64,000 bases of DNA, taken from contig OZ004589.1 of assembly GCA_963924555.1 (NCBI GenBank), positions 5,518,001 to 5,582,000 on the forward strand. The letters are read 5' to 3'. The DNA comes from Crambe crambe. Its lineage: Eukaryota; Porifera; Demospongiae; Poecilosclerida; Crambeidae. Position 1 is the stretch's first letter. Every line of letters begins with the position of its first letter. The translations under genes and the position numbers were made by a program. Under the pieces are notes generated by a model. It saw nothing but the letters and a program-made list of their open reading frames with translations. It had not been told where the DNA came from and ran no database searches. Shown in pieces: positions 36,201 through 47,752 of the stretch.

Positions 36201-39200
36201 TAATGCCATCAGAAGGGAAGTTTTGCGAATCAGGTACGTCAATTAATAATAATTATCAGTGGCGGATTTAGGGAGTTTCTTTTACTTTTTAAGAAGTACC
36301 AATCTTAATTCACATCTTAAAATTTAGCACAGCCAGGGCCGGATCCAGGATATTTAGATAGCTACGTAGGTGGGGTTGCAGGACTAGAAGCACACACACT
36401 GGGCCATGGGGAAGGCTGCAAGAAAGAGCAAGTTATTTGGAGGATCCATGTTGGCTTCACTTGCAGGCTGCCACTTTTTGAGCATTTAGCATTTTTGCAC
36501 AAATTGGATCCAAGAAGTCCAAAAATTTTCCCCAAATCTCCCTAGTACATATTATATGACAGCATGAGTGGTGAACCATCTTAAAAATTGTTAGCTAGCT
36601 ATTACACTCAAACTCTGAAGTGACACATACAAGTTAGTATGCACTGAGTTATCTAATGTGTGACCTTGAAGATGAAAGCCAGTGCTCCAAAAGATATCTT
36701 TAGAGTGACACATGCAAGATCACAGGTGTAATTTTTAAGGAAGTCTCAGTTAGTATGCACTGAGTTATCTAATGTGTGACCTTCGGAAAGTGCGAGCCAA
36801 AATGGATGCATCATGTAGACCATTTCTTTCTTGACCATAGCCTTAGATGATGATGGCTGTAGTAACCACATTAGTTAAGTTAGCTCATGTTTCTCTAATT
36901 ATACCACTTTAGAGAAGAAAAATAGATACGGCTAAGCAAGTATGCATGGTCAAATTGCATTAGCTATAATATTATCTACAGGCTAGCTTGGGAAGAAAAG
37001 GGGGGGGGGGGGTTGCAACCCCCTCAACTCCACCCCTGGATCCAGCCATTTGCAATGAAAATATAAAAATGGGTGTGGTTATAGGAGTGGTAGTGGGACA
37101 CCCACTAATAAGAAGTACCCTTTAGAAAATCCTGGATCCGCCACTGAATATTATATTATATCCGCCACTGAATATTATATTATATCCACATTTAAAAAAA
37201 TTCAAGAGGATGCATGTTGGATATCTCTTACTCTCATGATTTTATTAGGATTTTGGATCATCCTAACTTATGTAAATTCATTGGAGCAACAGTGAAGTCT
37301 CCCAATAATCTCTGCATAATAACAGAGTACTGTCCAAAGGGGAGTCTTAATGATGTCCTACAGAATGACGATATCCCCCTGAACTGGGGCTTCCGATTCT
37401 CATTTGCTTCTGATATTGCACGAGGGATGGCTTACTTACACTCAAAGAAGCTCTATCATGGAAGATTGACTTCTTCCAATTGCACTATTGATGATCGATG
37501 GGTGGTCAAAATATCAGGTGAGTTAGTTTGAGAAGAAGTGACTCTACTTTTAATTAAAAACTCATTCCGTGCACTCATGGTATTTAAAAACTTAGATTAT
37601 TAGCTAATGCTCTCCACATCCATGAAATTGTGTTCTCATACTGTTAGATTATGGTCTTCCTTCTTTCCGTGTGGAAGAAAAGATGCCCAATCCAAGACTT
37701 CTCACAGACAAGTTTATTGAAGAGAAAAGGCGGCTTGTAAATAGCAAGCTGTACATGCCCCCTGAAATCAGGGCAGCACCTCATGAGTCTGGAGATGTGG
37801 TAGCTCCTACAACTGATGTCTACAGGTATGTACTTAATATTATACCACAAGTAAAATACTTCACTACTTCTCATTCTTCTTTGTATATAGCTATTCAATT
37901 TTACTTGTTGAAATTGCTACAAGAATGGATCCATTCAGTGTAAGAACATTAAAATCATAATGAAAGAGTATACAAAAAAGAGATCCCTGATCCCAAACAG
38001 TACAAGTATTTCTCTATAATCGAAGGGTTGAGCAAAAATTACACTTTTGATCAGATGTTCCATACCACTGATATTTGGCTATTTCCATGACCCACAGTAT
38101 GACCAGCAGTTATTTTCTAGCATTGCCACTGCATATGAAAGCAATCTTCCCTGACATTATAATAGTTGTTATGGAAGGATTACTTTCACTGTTGTTACCA
38201 TTAATATTTATTACAGGAAGACTTATTCCTGGATACTAATTTGAAGCCAGTCATCAACAAGTCAGATCTAAGTAATTCAGATTCTCCATGTCCTTGTCCA
38301 ATGGACTATCTTGCTGTGAGTATACATAACTACAAATGATGAGAATATGTTAAGCTTTGAATTTATACTTATGCATCTGTAGCTGATTGATCGCTGTTGG
38401 TCATATGTACCATCAAACCGGCCCACATTTGATCAAATAAAAAAGATCCTTGATCGTATCAACCCAAATCGAGAAAGTCCAGTTGATATGATGATGATCA
38501 TGGTCAGTCTATAATACTGCAGTTAGATTTAGAACAACTCTACATAAAGGACAGCTTCGGTAATAATAATTATTAGTACCAGAATAATACTGGGAGGAGC
38601 TTCAAGGATTTCTGAGCTCTCTATAGTTGATCATGTCCTTCAACTTTCAACTCAGAAATCCCAACATATAATACTGGGAGTGATTCCAAATGCTTCAAAG
38701 ATTTAGCTATAGTCGATTATATCCTCCAACTTTCAGCTCAGCATTAATTTTCGAGTGCCCAGAATCATACTGCCATTCAGAACTCTTTTCTTAGAATGAT
38801 AGTTATAAAACTTGTGTGAACAAAGAATTTGCATGTATGGAAATAACTGATCATAATTATACATAATAATTATATAGATGGAGAAATATTCGAAACACTT
38901 GGAGGTTCTTGTAGCAGAAAGAACTCAAGAACTCATTGCTGAACAGAAAAAGACAGCTAATCTTCTCTACAGTGAGTGAGCTGGGAACGATATGACTTAA
39001 AAATAATAATCTTAATTCTTATGTACATAGGTATGCTCCCACAACAAGTGGCTGATGATCTAAAGCACGGAAAAGCTGCTCCAGCGACAACTTTCCAATC
39101 AGCAACAATTTTCTTTAGGTCAGTTCTCAATGATAATAGTGACCCAGAGATCATTATACTGTGTACATAATACAGTCACACCTAACCCAAATTTGTTGTC

Positions 39201-39401
39201 ATTGTTGCTTATAGTTTTGTTTGTTTGTTTATTGTTTGTTGATTCTTTAGTGACATAGTTGGTTTCACAAGTATGGCAAGCACGAGTACCCCTCTTCAAA
39301 TTGTCAAGCTACTGAACGATCTATATACCACTTTTGATGCCATTCTGGATCGATTCGATGTGTACAAAGTTGAAACTATAGGAGATGCATGTGAGTATGT
39401 T

Positions 39402-39462
<61 letters not shown>

Positions 39463-41197
39463 GTCTGTCTGGTCTGTTTGATTGCGGCAAAAAGTTTCAA
39501 TCTCTACATGGAGCTAAAGAAGCATAAATTGAACATGGGGCAAAAAAAATTAAATTAAGCAGACATGTAAACACTGTTATACACATGGCACCTCAGTGCA
39601 GTTAATTTTATAGGGTGATAGTAGATATCACTATGAAAAATAGTGCCTGAAACGTGTAGGAAACTTGATAAGGAAATTCATAGGATACACACACAAGAGC
39701 ACGGCAAGTTGAAATGTGCTGTCCCCCTGTGTATTTTCACTGTGTCTCTCCCGGAAACAGATAGTGCAAAAATAAGCATAAGAAGCAGGAATCAGCATAA
39801 CAACTACAGCTTACGAAAGAGAATTACACAATCCAACACACTAATACAACCACTACTGGTGTCCAATTCATCACACCATCATACAGAAATTGATACAGCA
39901 GAACTAAAAATTAATTTCCAATTTTGCAGATATGGTTGTCTCTGGAGTGCCTCGCGAGAATGGAACCAAACATGCTGGAGAAATTGCAAGCATGGCACTT
40001 AGTCTCCTTGCTGCTTGTAAGAAATTCAAGATTCCTCATCGCCCAGACACAAAGTTGGAAATAAGAATTGGCATCCACTCTGGTCCGGTTTGTGCAGGGG
40101 TGGTGGGACTTAAAATGCCTCGCTACTGTCTGTTTGGTGATACTGTCAACACAGCTTCAAGAATGGAGACAACCAGTCAAGGTATTCATTGTTTTATCAC
40201 TTGCTTCAACTAGAATTATTAACTTTTGCACTATTGCATTAGCTAGGCATGTTATCCTCAGGTTCAATATCGCATGAACCCTTCTATATGATAATCATAC
40301 TGTACTCTCAATTTTCACTAGCAATGAAGATTCAATGTAGTGATACTACTTATCAACTGTTGCAAGTCTCCGGGATTTTTTTTACGGAGTGTCGAGGAAA
40401 TATCACAGTAAAGGTAAACACAATAGAGTTCATATCATAGTTATTGGTAAGTAGGCCTGAGGCTATTATGCCGGCATAATTTTGGGCATAATCGGTACTT
40501 CCATTCTGCTGGGATAATGCTGGCATAATGTTGGCATAATAGATATATAATCATGCATGTCTAGCTAATGCTGTACATGCACTATCTATAGTAGCATCTA
40601 TGTGTATATTTTCTTGGGCTGAGGCTGCACAAAAAGCTTCATTTAATGAGCAGTAAGACAGTACCCTACAAGATTGCTTAGAATCATCCCTTATGCTGCA
40701 GTACAACAAGCATTGAACTTGAATTGCACATGCACACACTTTCATAATACTCATTCATCAAAAAAGTTTTGAGCATATAATAGGTAAAAAATTTTGGGAA
40801 TTGCTCAAAAGCATAATAGGCTTTTAAAAAAGCATAATAGCCTCAGGCCTATTGGTAAGCTGGAATTCTTATCCAACATATCTTACTATAATAATTGGAG
40901 GGGGAGGGAGCAGTCTAATAATTTTTGCTATACTTATAGGGTAAAGGCTCAATGGTCACATGGTGGATAGTAGGCCAAGATCATCTAAGAACTACTCTTG
41001 CGTCTCCACAATTGCGCAGTATAAAGAGCTCACTATCAAGTCCATCAATGCTGTCCTTCGCTGAATCCATGAAGAGTGGCAAATCAACAGCTCTTCACCG
41101 TGAATCTCCCATGCTTAACTTCAGTGGTTCTAACATGGTTGACCCTAAACTTCGACTTCCTGGGTCAGTTGTGGAACAGAAGAATTCTTTGTCATAA
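33225..41197 (+). CDS. Receptor (membrane) guanylate cyclase, 20 exons, 905 aa
   Basis: Exons: 33225-33272, 33400-33493, 34128-34254, 34312-34447, 34998-35205, 35270-35424, 35494-35566, 35939-36089, 36147-36233, 37249-37517, 37648-37825, 37891-37939, 38217-38315, 38383-38502, 38878-38971, 39031-39118, 39251-39390, 39930-40181, 40322-40413 and 40940-41197; 2718 nt, all phases close. The order is signal peptide ([16 protein letters not shown]), a Cys-rich ectodomain of about 220 residues, one membrane helix ([19 protein letters not shown]), then a kinase-homology domain with VAIKRM. Its catalytic loop reads HGRLTSSN, lacking the Asp, as is usual in these receptors. A dimerisation helix and a class III cyclase domain follow. 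The metal-binding Asp lies in [16 protein letters not shown] and [15 protein letters not shown] carry the Glu and Cys that select GTP over ATP, so cGMP is the predicted product. The ectodomain is much shorter than in vertebrate natriuretic receptors, and its ligand is unknown. Confidence 0.93.
33665..33901. mobile_element. Foldback element, 237 bp
   Basis: The ends agggatggctgtgtgcagtt and aactgcacacagccatccct are inverted copies that extend imperfectly over about 90 bases on each side. It is in intron 2 of the guanylate cyclase gene. Confidence 0.85.
36257..37146. mobile_element. Inverted-repeat element, 890 bp, CAGTGGCGGAT ends
   Basis: The left end cagtggcggatttagg and the right end cctggatccgccactg are inverted. 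Near-terminal words agggccggatccagg (36336) and cccctggatccagc suggest a second, nested pair. Right after the element tccgccactgaatattatat is duplicated. It is in intron 9 of the guanylate cyclase gene. Confidence 0.75.
39405..39461. repeat. (GT)n microsatellite
   Basis: About 28 GT units just after guanylate cyclase exon 39251-39390. Confidence 0.97.
40452..40851. mobile_element. hAT-like MITE, 400 bp, with 8-bp target duplication
   Basis: The terminal inverted repeats taggcctgaggctattatg and cataatagcctcaggccta are exact. ttggtaag flanks both sides (40444-40451 and 40852-40859), an 8-bp target site duplication typical of hAT transposition. The interior repeats ggcataat words. It lies in the last intron of the guanylate cyclase gene. 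Confidence 0.88.
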
Positions 41198-41345
41198 TTG
41201 TTCACAATCATCATACTCATAGCTGACATTGTATTCATGTTCTAATACAAAAAAAAAAAAAAAAAAAAAAAATTAGCTAATAACAGTATAGTCCAAGTAG
41301 TAGTAGTAGTAATTATTGGAATAATATAGACTACTAACTATACAG

Positions 41346-42434
41346 CTATACCAAGGCATTGCATAAGCACTCCTTAAGTTTTGAATATCCTTCATCATCA
41401 TATGCATCTTCCATAAATTCTTCCCAAGATTCTGTCTTTTTTATTTGAACTGAATTATGTGAGAAAAAAATGATGCAATTTCTTCTGAGGGCACTTGCTT
41501 GATGTCGATCAGCTAGTTTCAGATATGTTACAACATTTTCATAGGTCAACATACTTGAGATTATATCTTCACATATCTCTTTCAGTTTAGTGAACTCATA
41601 CTTGTTAGCGATAGGCAGCAATTTTGAAGCATCGTCTTCTGTGGTTACTTGTCCTGTATATGCAGCTGTAATCAGCTTATCCAGCAGTTCTTCATCCAAG
41701 TTTGGATCATTTGGATCATTCATATCAACAATGATATTGCCATCTTTTTCTATCCATGGCTCACTAAATCGAGCTTTAAAGAACCCAGATTGCACACCAA
41801 GTACCAGCTTGTGGGCACTGAATTCTTTTTCACCCAATTTCAGTTTGACATCAGTAAACAACCCGTTTTTATGACTCTCTTTTAATGATTGAGTGAGACC
41901 CCTTGAAAATTGTGGCAATCTCGTTCTTGATTGATCGTATGGATGTAGAAGGTTCTGGTCAAACACTTCAAGCATAAATTTCATTCTCATATGAGTAAAC
42001 ACATGTACAGGTTTTCCTTCACAGACACAGTATGATTCTTCAACAGTTTCATATAAGCTTAGGCATATTTTTTCATTCGTTTTACTATCATTATCACTCA
42101 AATAGAATACAGATAGTTTTACTCCACATCTTATATCGCAGTTATACGTAAAAATCACTTCCATTTTAAGATTTGAGCCCCGTGAGCTGTCACTTGAGAC
42201 AATAACTTTCCAGATGATCTTTCTTTCGGTCCCTGGTATTTTAAGCTCCATTTCTGGACTACTGCAGACTTTCTCATTTGGGAAGATCTCGATCAATTCT
42301 TTGATATCACGAATGACCCAGTAGTAGTGTTGCGTAGCAAGACGGTAAGAATGGCGGTGAGGCTGAAAGGGCTGAGAGACACAGGCCATGGTTATCAAAA
42401 AGTGGGCGTAGCTGGTTTGCCGAGACACACCCAC
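41346..42434 (-). CDS. MATH-BTB protein 1, single exon, 362 aa
   Basis: The frame is intact and uninterrupted. A MATH (TRAF-like) domain spans roughly residues 35-165 (YYWVIRDIKELIEIF, PEMELKIPGTERKIIWKVIV). A BTB/POZ domain spans about 190-305 (GLFTDVKLKLGEKEFSAHK, HKLVLGVQSGFFKARFSEPW). A BACK-like helical tail follows. This is the SPOP/BATH order, in which MATH usually binds a substrate and BTB binds Cullin-3. The start could instead be Met16 (MACVSQP). The upstream part is a near-duplicate of the pseudogene at 45454-46549. The gene lies tail-to-tail with the guanylate cyclase, with stop codons about 150 bases apart. Confidence 0.9.
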   Translation of the reverse strand: MGVSRQTSYAHFLITMACVSQPFQPHRHSYRLATQHYYWVIRDIKELIEIFPNEKVCSSPEMELKIPGTERKIIWKVIVSSDSSRGSNLKMEVIFTYNCDIRCGVKLSVFYLSDNDSKTNEKICLSLYETVEESYCVCEGKPVHVFTHMRMKFMLEVFDQNLLHPYDQSRTRLPQFSRGLTQSLKESHKNGLFTDVKLKLGEKEFSAHKLVLGVQSGFFKARFSEPWIEKDGNIIVDMNDPNDPNLDEELLDKLITAAYTGQVTTEDDASKLLPIANKYEFTKLKEICEDIISSMLTYENVVTYLKLADRHQASALRRNCIIFFSHNSVQIKKTESWEEFMEDAYDDEGYSKLKECLCNALV

Positions 42435-43229
42435 ACATAATAAAGTTTTTATTAGCTAGGATTAGTGGAGCAGCATAGCTACCAAATTTAGATCAATTGT
42501 TCACTTTTTGATAAAAGCACCACATTGTGAACATATTCAGATATTGGGGCGCCTGTAATTGCGTCTTTGTCAGCCATGGCTGTCATTTTTTAAATGGCCG
42601 CCATGGAATATTGAAAAATCAATATGCTGATCCTTCAAAGCTAATAACAGTATTGCTATTTTGGTATAGTCCGCTAATTTAGTATGATGTGACAAACATC
42701 CTGAACCTTGCAGGACTGACTGATTTGCATGTTCAAAACTGCACAGCCTTTGTCCAGGCGGCTCGGCACATCATTTTAATATAGCTAGCTATTAATATCA
42801 GAGTATCAGGACCCTAACATAATCGTAAACTGTATGCATGCATGCACACAGGGAAACTATGCATGCAGGGAAATTATGTATGCATGTGTATACATGCAAC
42901 TCCACATTGAGTTGCATGCTCTCTTCTCTCATTGGCATTATCAACTGGTAAGCTTATATTGGATGTGTTCTTTTTATCCTAAGTGGTTCTCAGATCATGT
43001 GAATTGGACACTATAAAGCTATTTTTAGTAACCATAATGCTAAAACACAGGAGACCCTATGTATAGCTATAGGAACAAAAATTTGTCTTGACAATAGCAG
43101 GAGCATGGATGACGCTGAGGGAATGCAACTCCAGGCATGCCCTATTTATTGAAAACTAACTAGCTACTTATTCCAAATAGACCATGCTGCCTACTCTAGT
43201 TGCAAGCTCTATACTGACCAGCTTTTAGT
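42435..43229. other. Intergenic stretch without a recognised gene
   Basis: AT-rich sequence with gcatgcatg words near 42833-42900. Only short unsupported frames are seen, and no splice-linked exons resembling a known family. Confidence 0.5.
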
Positions 43230-43235
43230 GGTCTG

Positions 43236-43740
43236 TCATGCCAAAAGTGGACCGGGAAAAAAGTGGACCCCCGGTCCACTTTTGGCAGAAAAAAATGGAC
43301 CGGGGGGTCCACTTTTTTCTGCCAAAAGTGGACCTGCCTTGCCAAGGCAGGGGAAAAAAGTGGACCCGGTCCAGTTTCACTGTCAAAATCCAGGCAGGTC
43401 CATTTTCACTATCCATTTTTGGCAGGGGAAAAAAGTGGACCCGGTCCAGTTTCGCTGTCAAAATCCAGGCAGGTCCATTTTTGGCAGGGGAAAAAAGTGG
43501 ACCCGGTCCAGTTTCACTGTCAAAATCCAGGCAGGTCCATTTTTGGCAGGGGAAAAAAGTGGACCCGGTCCAGTTTCCTGCCGAAATCCAGGCAGGTCCA
43601 TTTTTGGCAGGGGAAAAAAGTGGACCCGGTCCAGTTTCGCTGTCGAAATCCAAGCAGGTCCATTTTTGGCAGGGGAAAACAGTGGACCTGGTCCAGTTTT
43701 GCTGCTGAAATTTAGGCAGGTCCAGTGGACCTGGCTTTGA
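43236..43740. repeat. Minisatellite of about 61-62 bp carrying a GGACCxGGTCC core
   Basis: The core word aaagtggacccggtccag recurs at about 43357, 43432, 43494, 43555 and 43616, with a diverged sixth copy near 43680. Spacing is 61-62 bases except for the first interval (about 74), which has a small insertion. The left end has inverted words (gtggaccgg then ccggtccac). Long open frames exist on both strands only because the unit is not a multiple of a stop-containing phase; they are not genes. A related patch lies at about 45277-45345. Confidence 0.9.
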
Positions 43741-44239
43741 AGATTAACCCACCCTCCTCCCGATAATTATAAGTTAATCAAGTCTATTGAAGTTTATCAA
43801 GTTGTTTTTTCCTTGAATGGATGCCTATGTAGGAATATAACTGCATGCTATATAAAATTCACTTGTTGACTATCTGGTTATTATTTACATGTAGGACAAG
43901 ACTACTTTATATCAGATATGTTATTCATGTAATGTCACCAGGCAGCATCTCAAGTGATATTAGATCAAGGAGTGAACATGTGATACAAGATTACGTCATA
44001 AGTGAAATCACAATGATGATTACATAACAGTTAGTAATGATAAAAGTAACAATTAATGTTACTGTCGCACACCCCCTCCTCCAGTTAGAGCTTGCCCCGA
44101 GCTTACTTTCTTCCATAGTAGAGGGATGGTCAGATAACTAGGGTAACTCAGATTTAAGTGTACATGAATAATATCATCTTTTGAAGTGTAGACACGCTTT
44201 CCTGCAATGCCGGTTGGAGTCACCTCAAAAACTCAATAT

Positions 44240-44770
44240 ATATAGGGTCCATGCCACAGACGAGATAACTTCTGAAACTTCCCGGACTCTTCCTGAGGAA
44301 ATCGAAATAGCACTAGACCGCCAATCTTGAACTGCATAGGAGAACATTTGTTCACCTTATTATAGTACTTTTTGCAATGCTTCTGGGTTTTCTGGATTGA
44401 CTGAGTATCTCAGTGAGTTCCTGTCGCATCGGTAGCCTGTCAGGTCAGCCCCTTCTACCTCATTAGCAGGAAGAAATGCAGCTTCAATAGGATAGCTACC
44501 ATAAAGAAGGTAAGATGGCTTCTCGCCTGTTGCCTCATAGGCATCCCATGTAAATACTTGTCCCACTGCTTCCCATATCAACATGCTTGCATATCAGAGT
44601 ACGAGAGTACGATTAAACCTCTCGGTGAGGCCATCACACTGAAGATGGTATGCTGTAGTATTCAATTTCGTAATTCCAAGAAGACTGCATAGCTACATCG
44701 GTCATCAGGTAGGATAGCTGATTGGGTCCCTTCTCTGATAGTAGACTTTCTGGAACACCACACACATGAT
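44240..44770 (-). mobile_element. Decayed Ty3/gypsy-type integrase fragment
   Basis: Read on the minus strand, pieces in different frames match the order of a Ty3/gypsy integrase core and C-terminus: GVPESLLSEKGPNQLSYLM, TTAYHLQCDGLTERFNRTL, TGEKPSYLLYGSYPIEA, then FKIGGLVLFRFPQEES and KLSRLWHGPY. Stop codons and frame changes separate them (for example directly after RFNRTLVL). No LTRs or other pol domains are recognisable nearby, so this is a short dead remnant. Confidence 0.85.
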
Positions 44771-45269
44771 CTCAGCATCAGTATGTCCACTATTAAACCA
44801 TACAGCCTTTTGGTCAGGGATAGGGAAAACCCAAGGTCATCAGAATTTGATTATTTATTTGAAGAGAATAGCTGGGTAACTTGGTACATAGCTAGCTACA
44901 GCTACAGGCAAATTTCATGAGCTTCTTTTACAGAGGCCAAAAATCTGGTACAGATACCATAATTATACTGTGCAGTAGATATATAGTATCTATGCTGGTA
45001 GCTAGTAAGGCCATAATTAAGTAGAATCACCATGATTGCATCTAGACTCAACTTCATGCGTAGCTAGCTAAGCTAGCTATCTACAAGCATAATAAGCACC
45101 TATGAAAATCAGGTCTTACCACGCTCTTCTTTTTCTTCTTGATGAAAAGAACTCCCTTTTTTACATTGAACATAGCTGCTTTCTCTCCAATAGCTCTCTT
45201 TTTGTCTTGACTACAGTCTGGTGGGTAGCGCTGCTCAGTTATGTATAAGCTGATATGCCCGGATAACTT

Positions 45270-45345
45270 TTGGTAAAGGCGGTCCACTTTTTTCATGGAA
45301 AAAATTGGACCCCCGGTCCAGTTTTTTCCCCGGTCCAAATTTTTC
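45270..45345. repeat. Detached copy of the GGACCxGGTCC minisatellite end
   Basis: Words such as cggtccacttttttc and ttggacccccggtccag match the left end of the minisatellite at 43236-43340. It abuts the duplicated MATH-BTB segment. Confidence 0.7.
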
Positions 45346-45453
45346 GTCACAGTTCACAATCGATCATAGCTGACATTCTAATACCAAAAAAATTAATAAT
45401 AGTATATCTACGTACTATTATTATTGTTCAGAGGGAATAATATAGGCTACTAA

Positions 45454-46549
45454 CTATACAGCATTGCATAAGCATTCCTTAAGTTTTGAATATCCTTCAT
45501 CATCATGTGCATCTTCCATAAATTCTTCCCATGATTCTGTCTTTTTTATTTGAACTGAATTATGTGAGAAAAAACTGATGCAATTTCTTCTGAGGGCACT
45601 TGCTTCATGTCGATCAGCTAGTTTCAGATATGTTACAACATTTTCATTGGTCAACATACTTGAAATTATATCTTCACATATCTCTTTCAGTTTAGTGAAA
45701 TCATACTTGTTAGCAATAGGTAGCAATTTTGAAGCATCGTCCTCTGTGGTTACTTGTCCTGTATACGCAGCTGTAATTACAGTTCTTCATCCAAGTTTGG
45801 ATCATTCATATCAACAATGATATTGCCATCTTTTTCTATCCATGGCTCACTAAATCGAGTTTCGAAGAACTTAGACTGTACACTAAGTACAAGCTTGTGG
45901 GCACTGAATTCTTTTTCACCCAATTTCAGTATGACATCAGTAAACAACCCGTTTTTATGACTCTCTTTTAATGATCGAGTGAGACCCCTAGAAAATTGTG
46001 GCAATCTCGTTCTCGATTGATCGTATGGATGTAGAAGGTTCTGGTCAAACACTTTAAGTATATGAATTTCATTCTCATATGAGTAAACTCCTGTACAGAT
46101 TTTCTTTCACAGATGCAGTATGATTCTTCAATAGTTTCATGTAAGCTTAGGGATATTTTTTCATTCGTTTTACTATCATTATCACTCAAATAGGATACAG
46201 ATAGTCTTACTCCACATCTTATATTGCAGTTATACATAAAAATCACTTTCATTTTAAGATTTGAGTTTGAGCCCCATGAACAGTCACTTGAAACAATAAC
46301 TTTCCAGATGATCTTTCTTTCGGTCCCTGGTATTTTAAGCTCCATTTCTGGACCACTGCAGACTTTCTCATTTGGGAAGATCTCGATCAATTCTTTGATA
46401 TCACGAATGACCCAGTAGTAGTGTTGCGTAGCAAGAAGGTAAGAATGGTGGTGCAATTGAGAGGCCGAAATATGACCTGTAGCTGTTCTAGGTCGACTGG
46501 CCATGGTTATCAAAAAGTGGGCGTAGCTGGTTTGCCGAGACACACCCAC
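45454..46549 (-). pseudogene. MATH-BTB pseudogene, duplicate of the gene at 41346-42434
   Basis: The duplicate is very similar to MATH-BTB 1 along its whole length, but the frame is broken twice. Near 46060 a small insertion moves the frame after RMKF, so a conceptual product leaves the family sequence. Near 45775-45785 about ten bases are lost within the BTB domain. A nine-base in-frame loss removes one of two repeated NDP units. The three remaining frame blocks are 46549 to about 46055, 46052 to about 45780, and 45726 to 45454. Similarity continues beyond the gene on both sides, so a segment was copied rather than an mRNA. Confidence 0.9.
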
Positions 46550-46592
46550 ACAAAATAACTTTTCATTAGCAAGGATATGATAAATGGTTTAG

Positions 46593-47645
46593 CTAGTCTG
46601 TAGTTAGCAAAGCATGGCAAAGACTTCTCTTGAGTTCTGAGTGCTCACTTTCAAGGAATTCTTCCCAATACTTTGTGTTCTTGATGGCAGCAAAATTGCA
46701 TTCACAAAAACCGATACAATTATTCTCAAGAATACTTGCTTTATGCTGATCAGCCAGAACTAAATACTGCAGGACATTTTTCAAATTGAGATCATTGGAG
46801 AGTTTTTCTTCACATATATTCTTCAAGTTATTAAACCCATATTTGCCGAAAATTGGCAGTAGTTTCAAGGTGAATTCAGGCTCAATATTTCCTGTATACA
46901 CACCTGTAACTAAAGCTTCAACAAGATCATCATCCAGATCAGGATCGTTCAAGTCCACATCACTGCCTTCATCAAATCGTGATTTGAAGAAATCAGATTC
47001 TGTAGCAAGTATGACTTTATGAACTTTAAATACCTTTTCTCCCTTTTTCAGTACAGCATCAGTGTATAGGCCTTCTTTGCGATCTTTGTTGAAGGCCAAA
47101 ATGAGATCACAAGAGTATAAATATGCTGGTATATCAAATTTCTTAAGATATGTTGGTGCTAGGGAAGATAGGTGTTGACTCGGCTCACTTAGATTGTAGG
47201 CTCGAAGCTTACAGTTGATTTTCATGAACTGTGGTGGATGTACCATGGTAGAAAAAAAATAATTTACTTCTCCTTTGACGTATTTTAAGTGATCGACATT
47301 TAAGGTATCGAGAGAGGATGGCATTAACTTCCTGTAGCAGTTAATAGCATATTTTTGTGTACCAGATACAATTATTTGTATTCCATAAATTCCACTGGAC
47401 TTATTAGAAAAATCTGCTAGCACCGTGACGTCAAAATTTTGACCATTTTCATCTACACGCATGTACAACTTCCATAGAACCTTTTCTCCAGTGTTTGGTA
47501 TTGTAAACTCCATTTCTGGACCATACAGACATTGTTCAGTAAACATTTCGATCGCATCTTTGAAGTTGGGAATGGTCCAGGCGTAATCTTGCTTGAGGAA
47601 GCAAAAATCTGAAAGGATGAAAGTTGGTTTCTGGCTAGAGGCCAT
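46593..47645 (-). CDS. MATH-BTB protein 2, single exon, 350 aa
   Basis: The frame is intact. A MATH-like domain occupies about residues 15-150 (YAWTIPNFKDAIEMF, PEMEFTIPNTGEKVLWKLYM). BTB occupies about 185-290 (GLYTDAVLKKGEKVFKVHK, VILATESDFFKSRFDEG). A BACK-like tail ends in SLCHALLTTD. It shares domain order and many positions with MATH-BTB 1 but is a distant paralogue. It is likely a Cullin-3 substrate adaptor by family analogy. It begins about 100 bases past the 3' end of the ankyrin-ROC gene on the same strand; an NRF1-like gcatgcgcat (47701-47710) lies upstream of its ATG. Confidence 0.9.
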   Translation of the reverse strand: MASSQKPTFILSDFCFLKQDYAWTIPNFKDAIEMFTEQCLYGPEMEFTIPNTGEKVLWKLYMRVDENGQNFDVTVLADFSNKSSGIYGIQIIVSGTQKYAINCYRKLMPSSLDTLNVDHLKYVKGEVNYFFSTMVHPPQFMKINCKLRAYNLSEPSQHLSSLAPTYLKKFDIPAYLYSCDLILAFNKDRKEGLYTDAVLKKGEKVFKVHKVILATESDFFKSRFDEGSDVDLNDPDLDDDLVEALVTGVYTGNIEPEFTLKLLPIFGKYGFNNLKNICEEKLSNDLNLKNVLQYLVLADQHKASILENNCIGFCECNFAAIKNTKYWEEFLESEHSELKRSLCHALLTTD

Positions 47646-47752
47646 AGTTAGTGGCTACGCCTACTATTATAGTTTCTGGCCCCGCCCCCGGCATATGCAC
47701 GCATGCGCATAGTGAGCCCCACCCCTTCCTATAAATAAATTCATACTGTTAT

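Noticed and set aside
43225-43740. Four overlapping frames of 140-170 codons
   Set aside because: All follow the 61-62 bp minisatellite. Both strands are open and no codon preference or homology is seen.
45454-46549. Three separate small BTB/MATH genes
   Set aside because: The blocks are consecutive pieces of one duplicated gene broken by indels.
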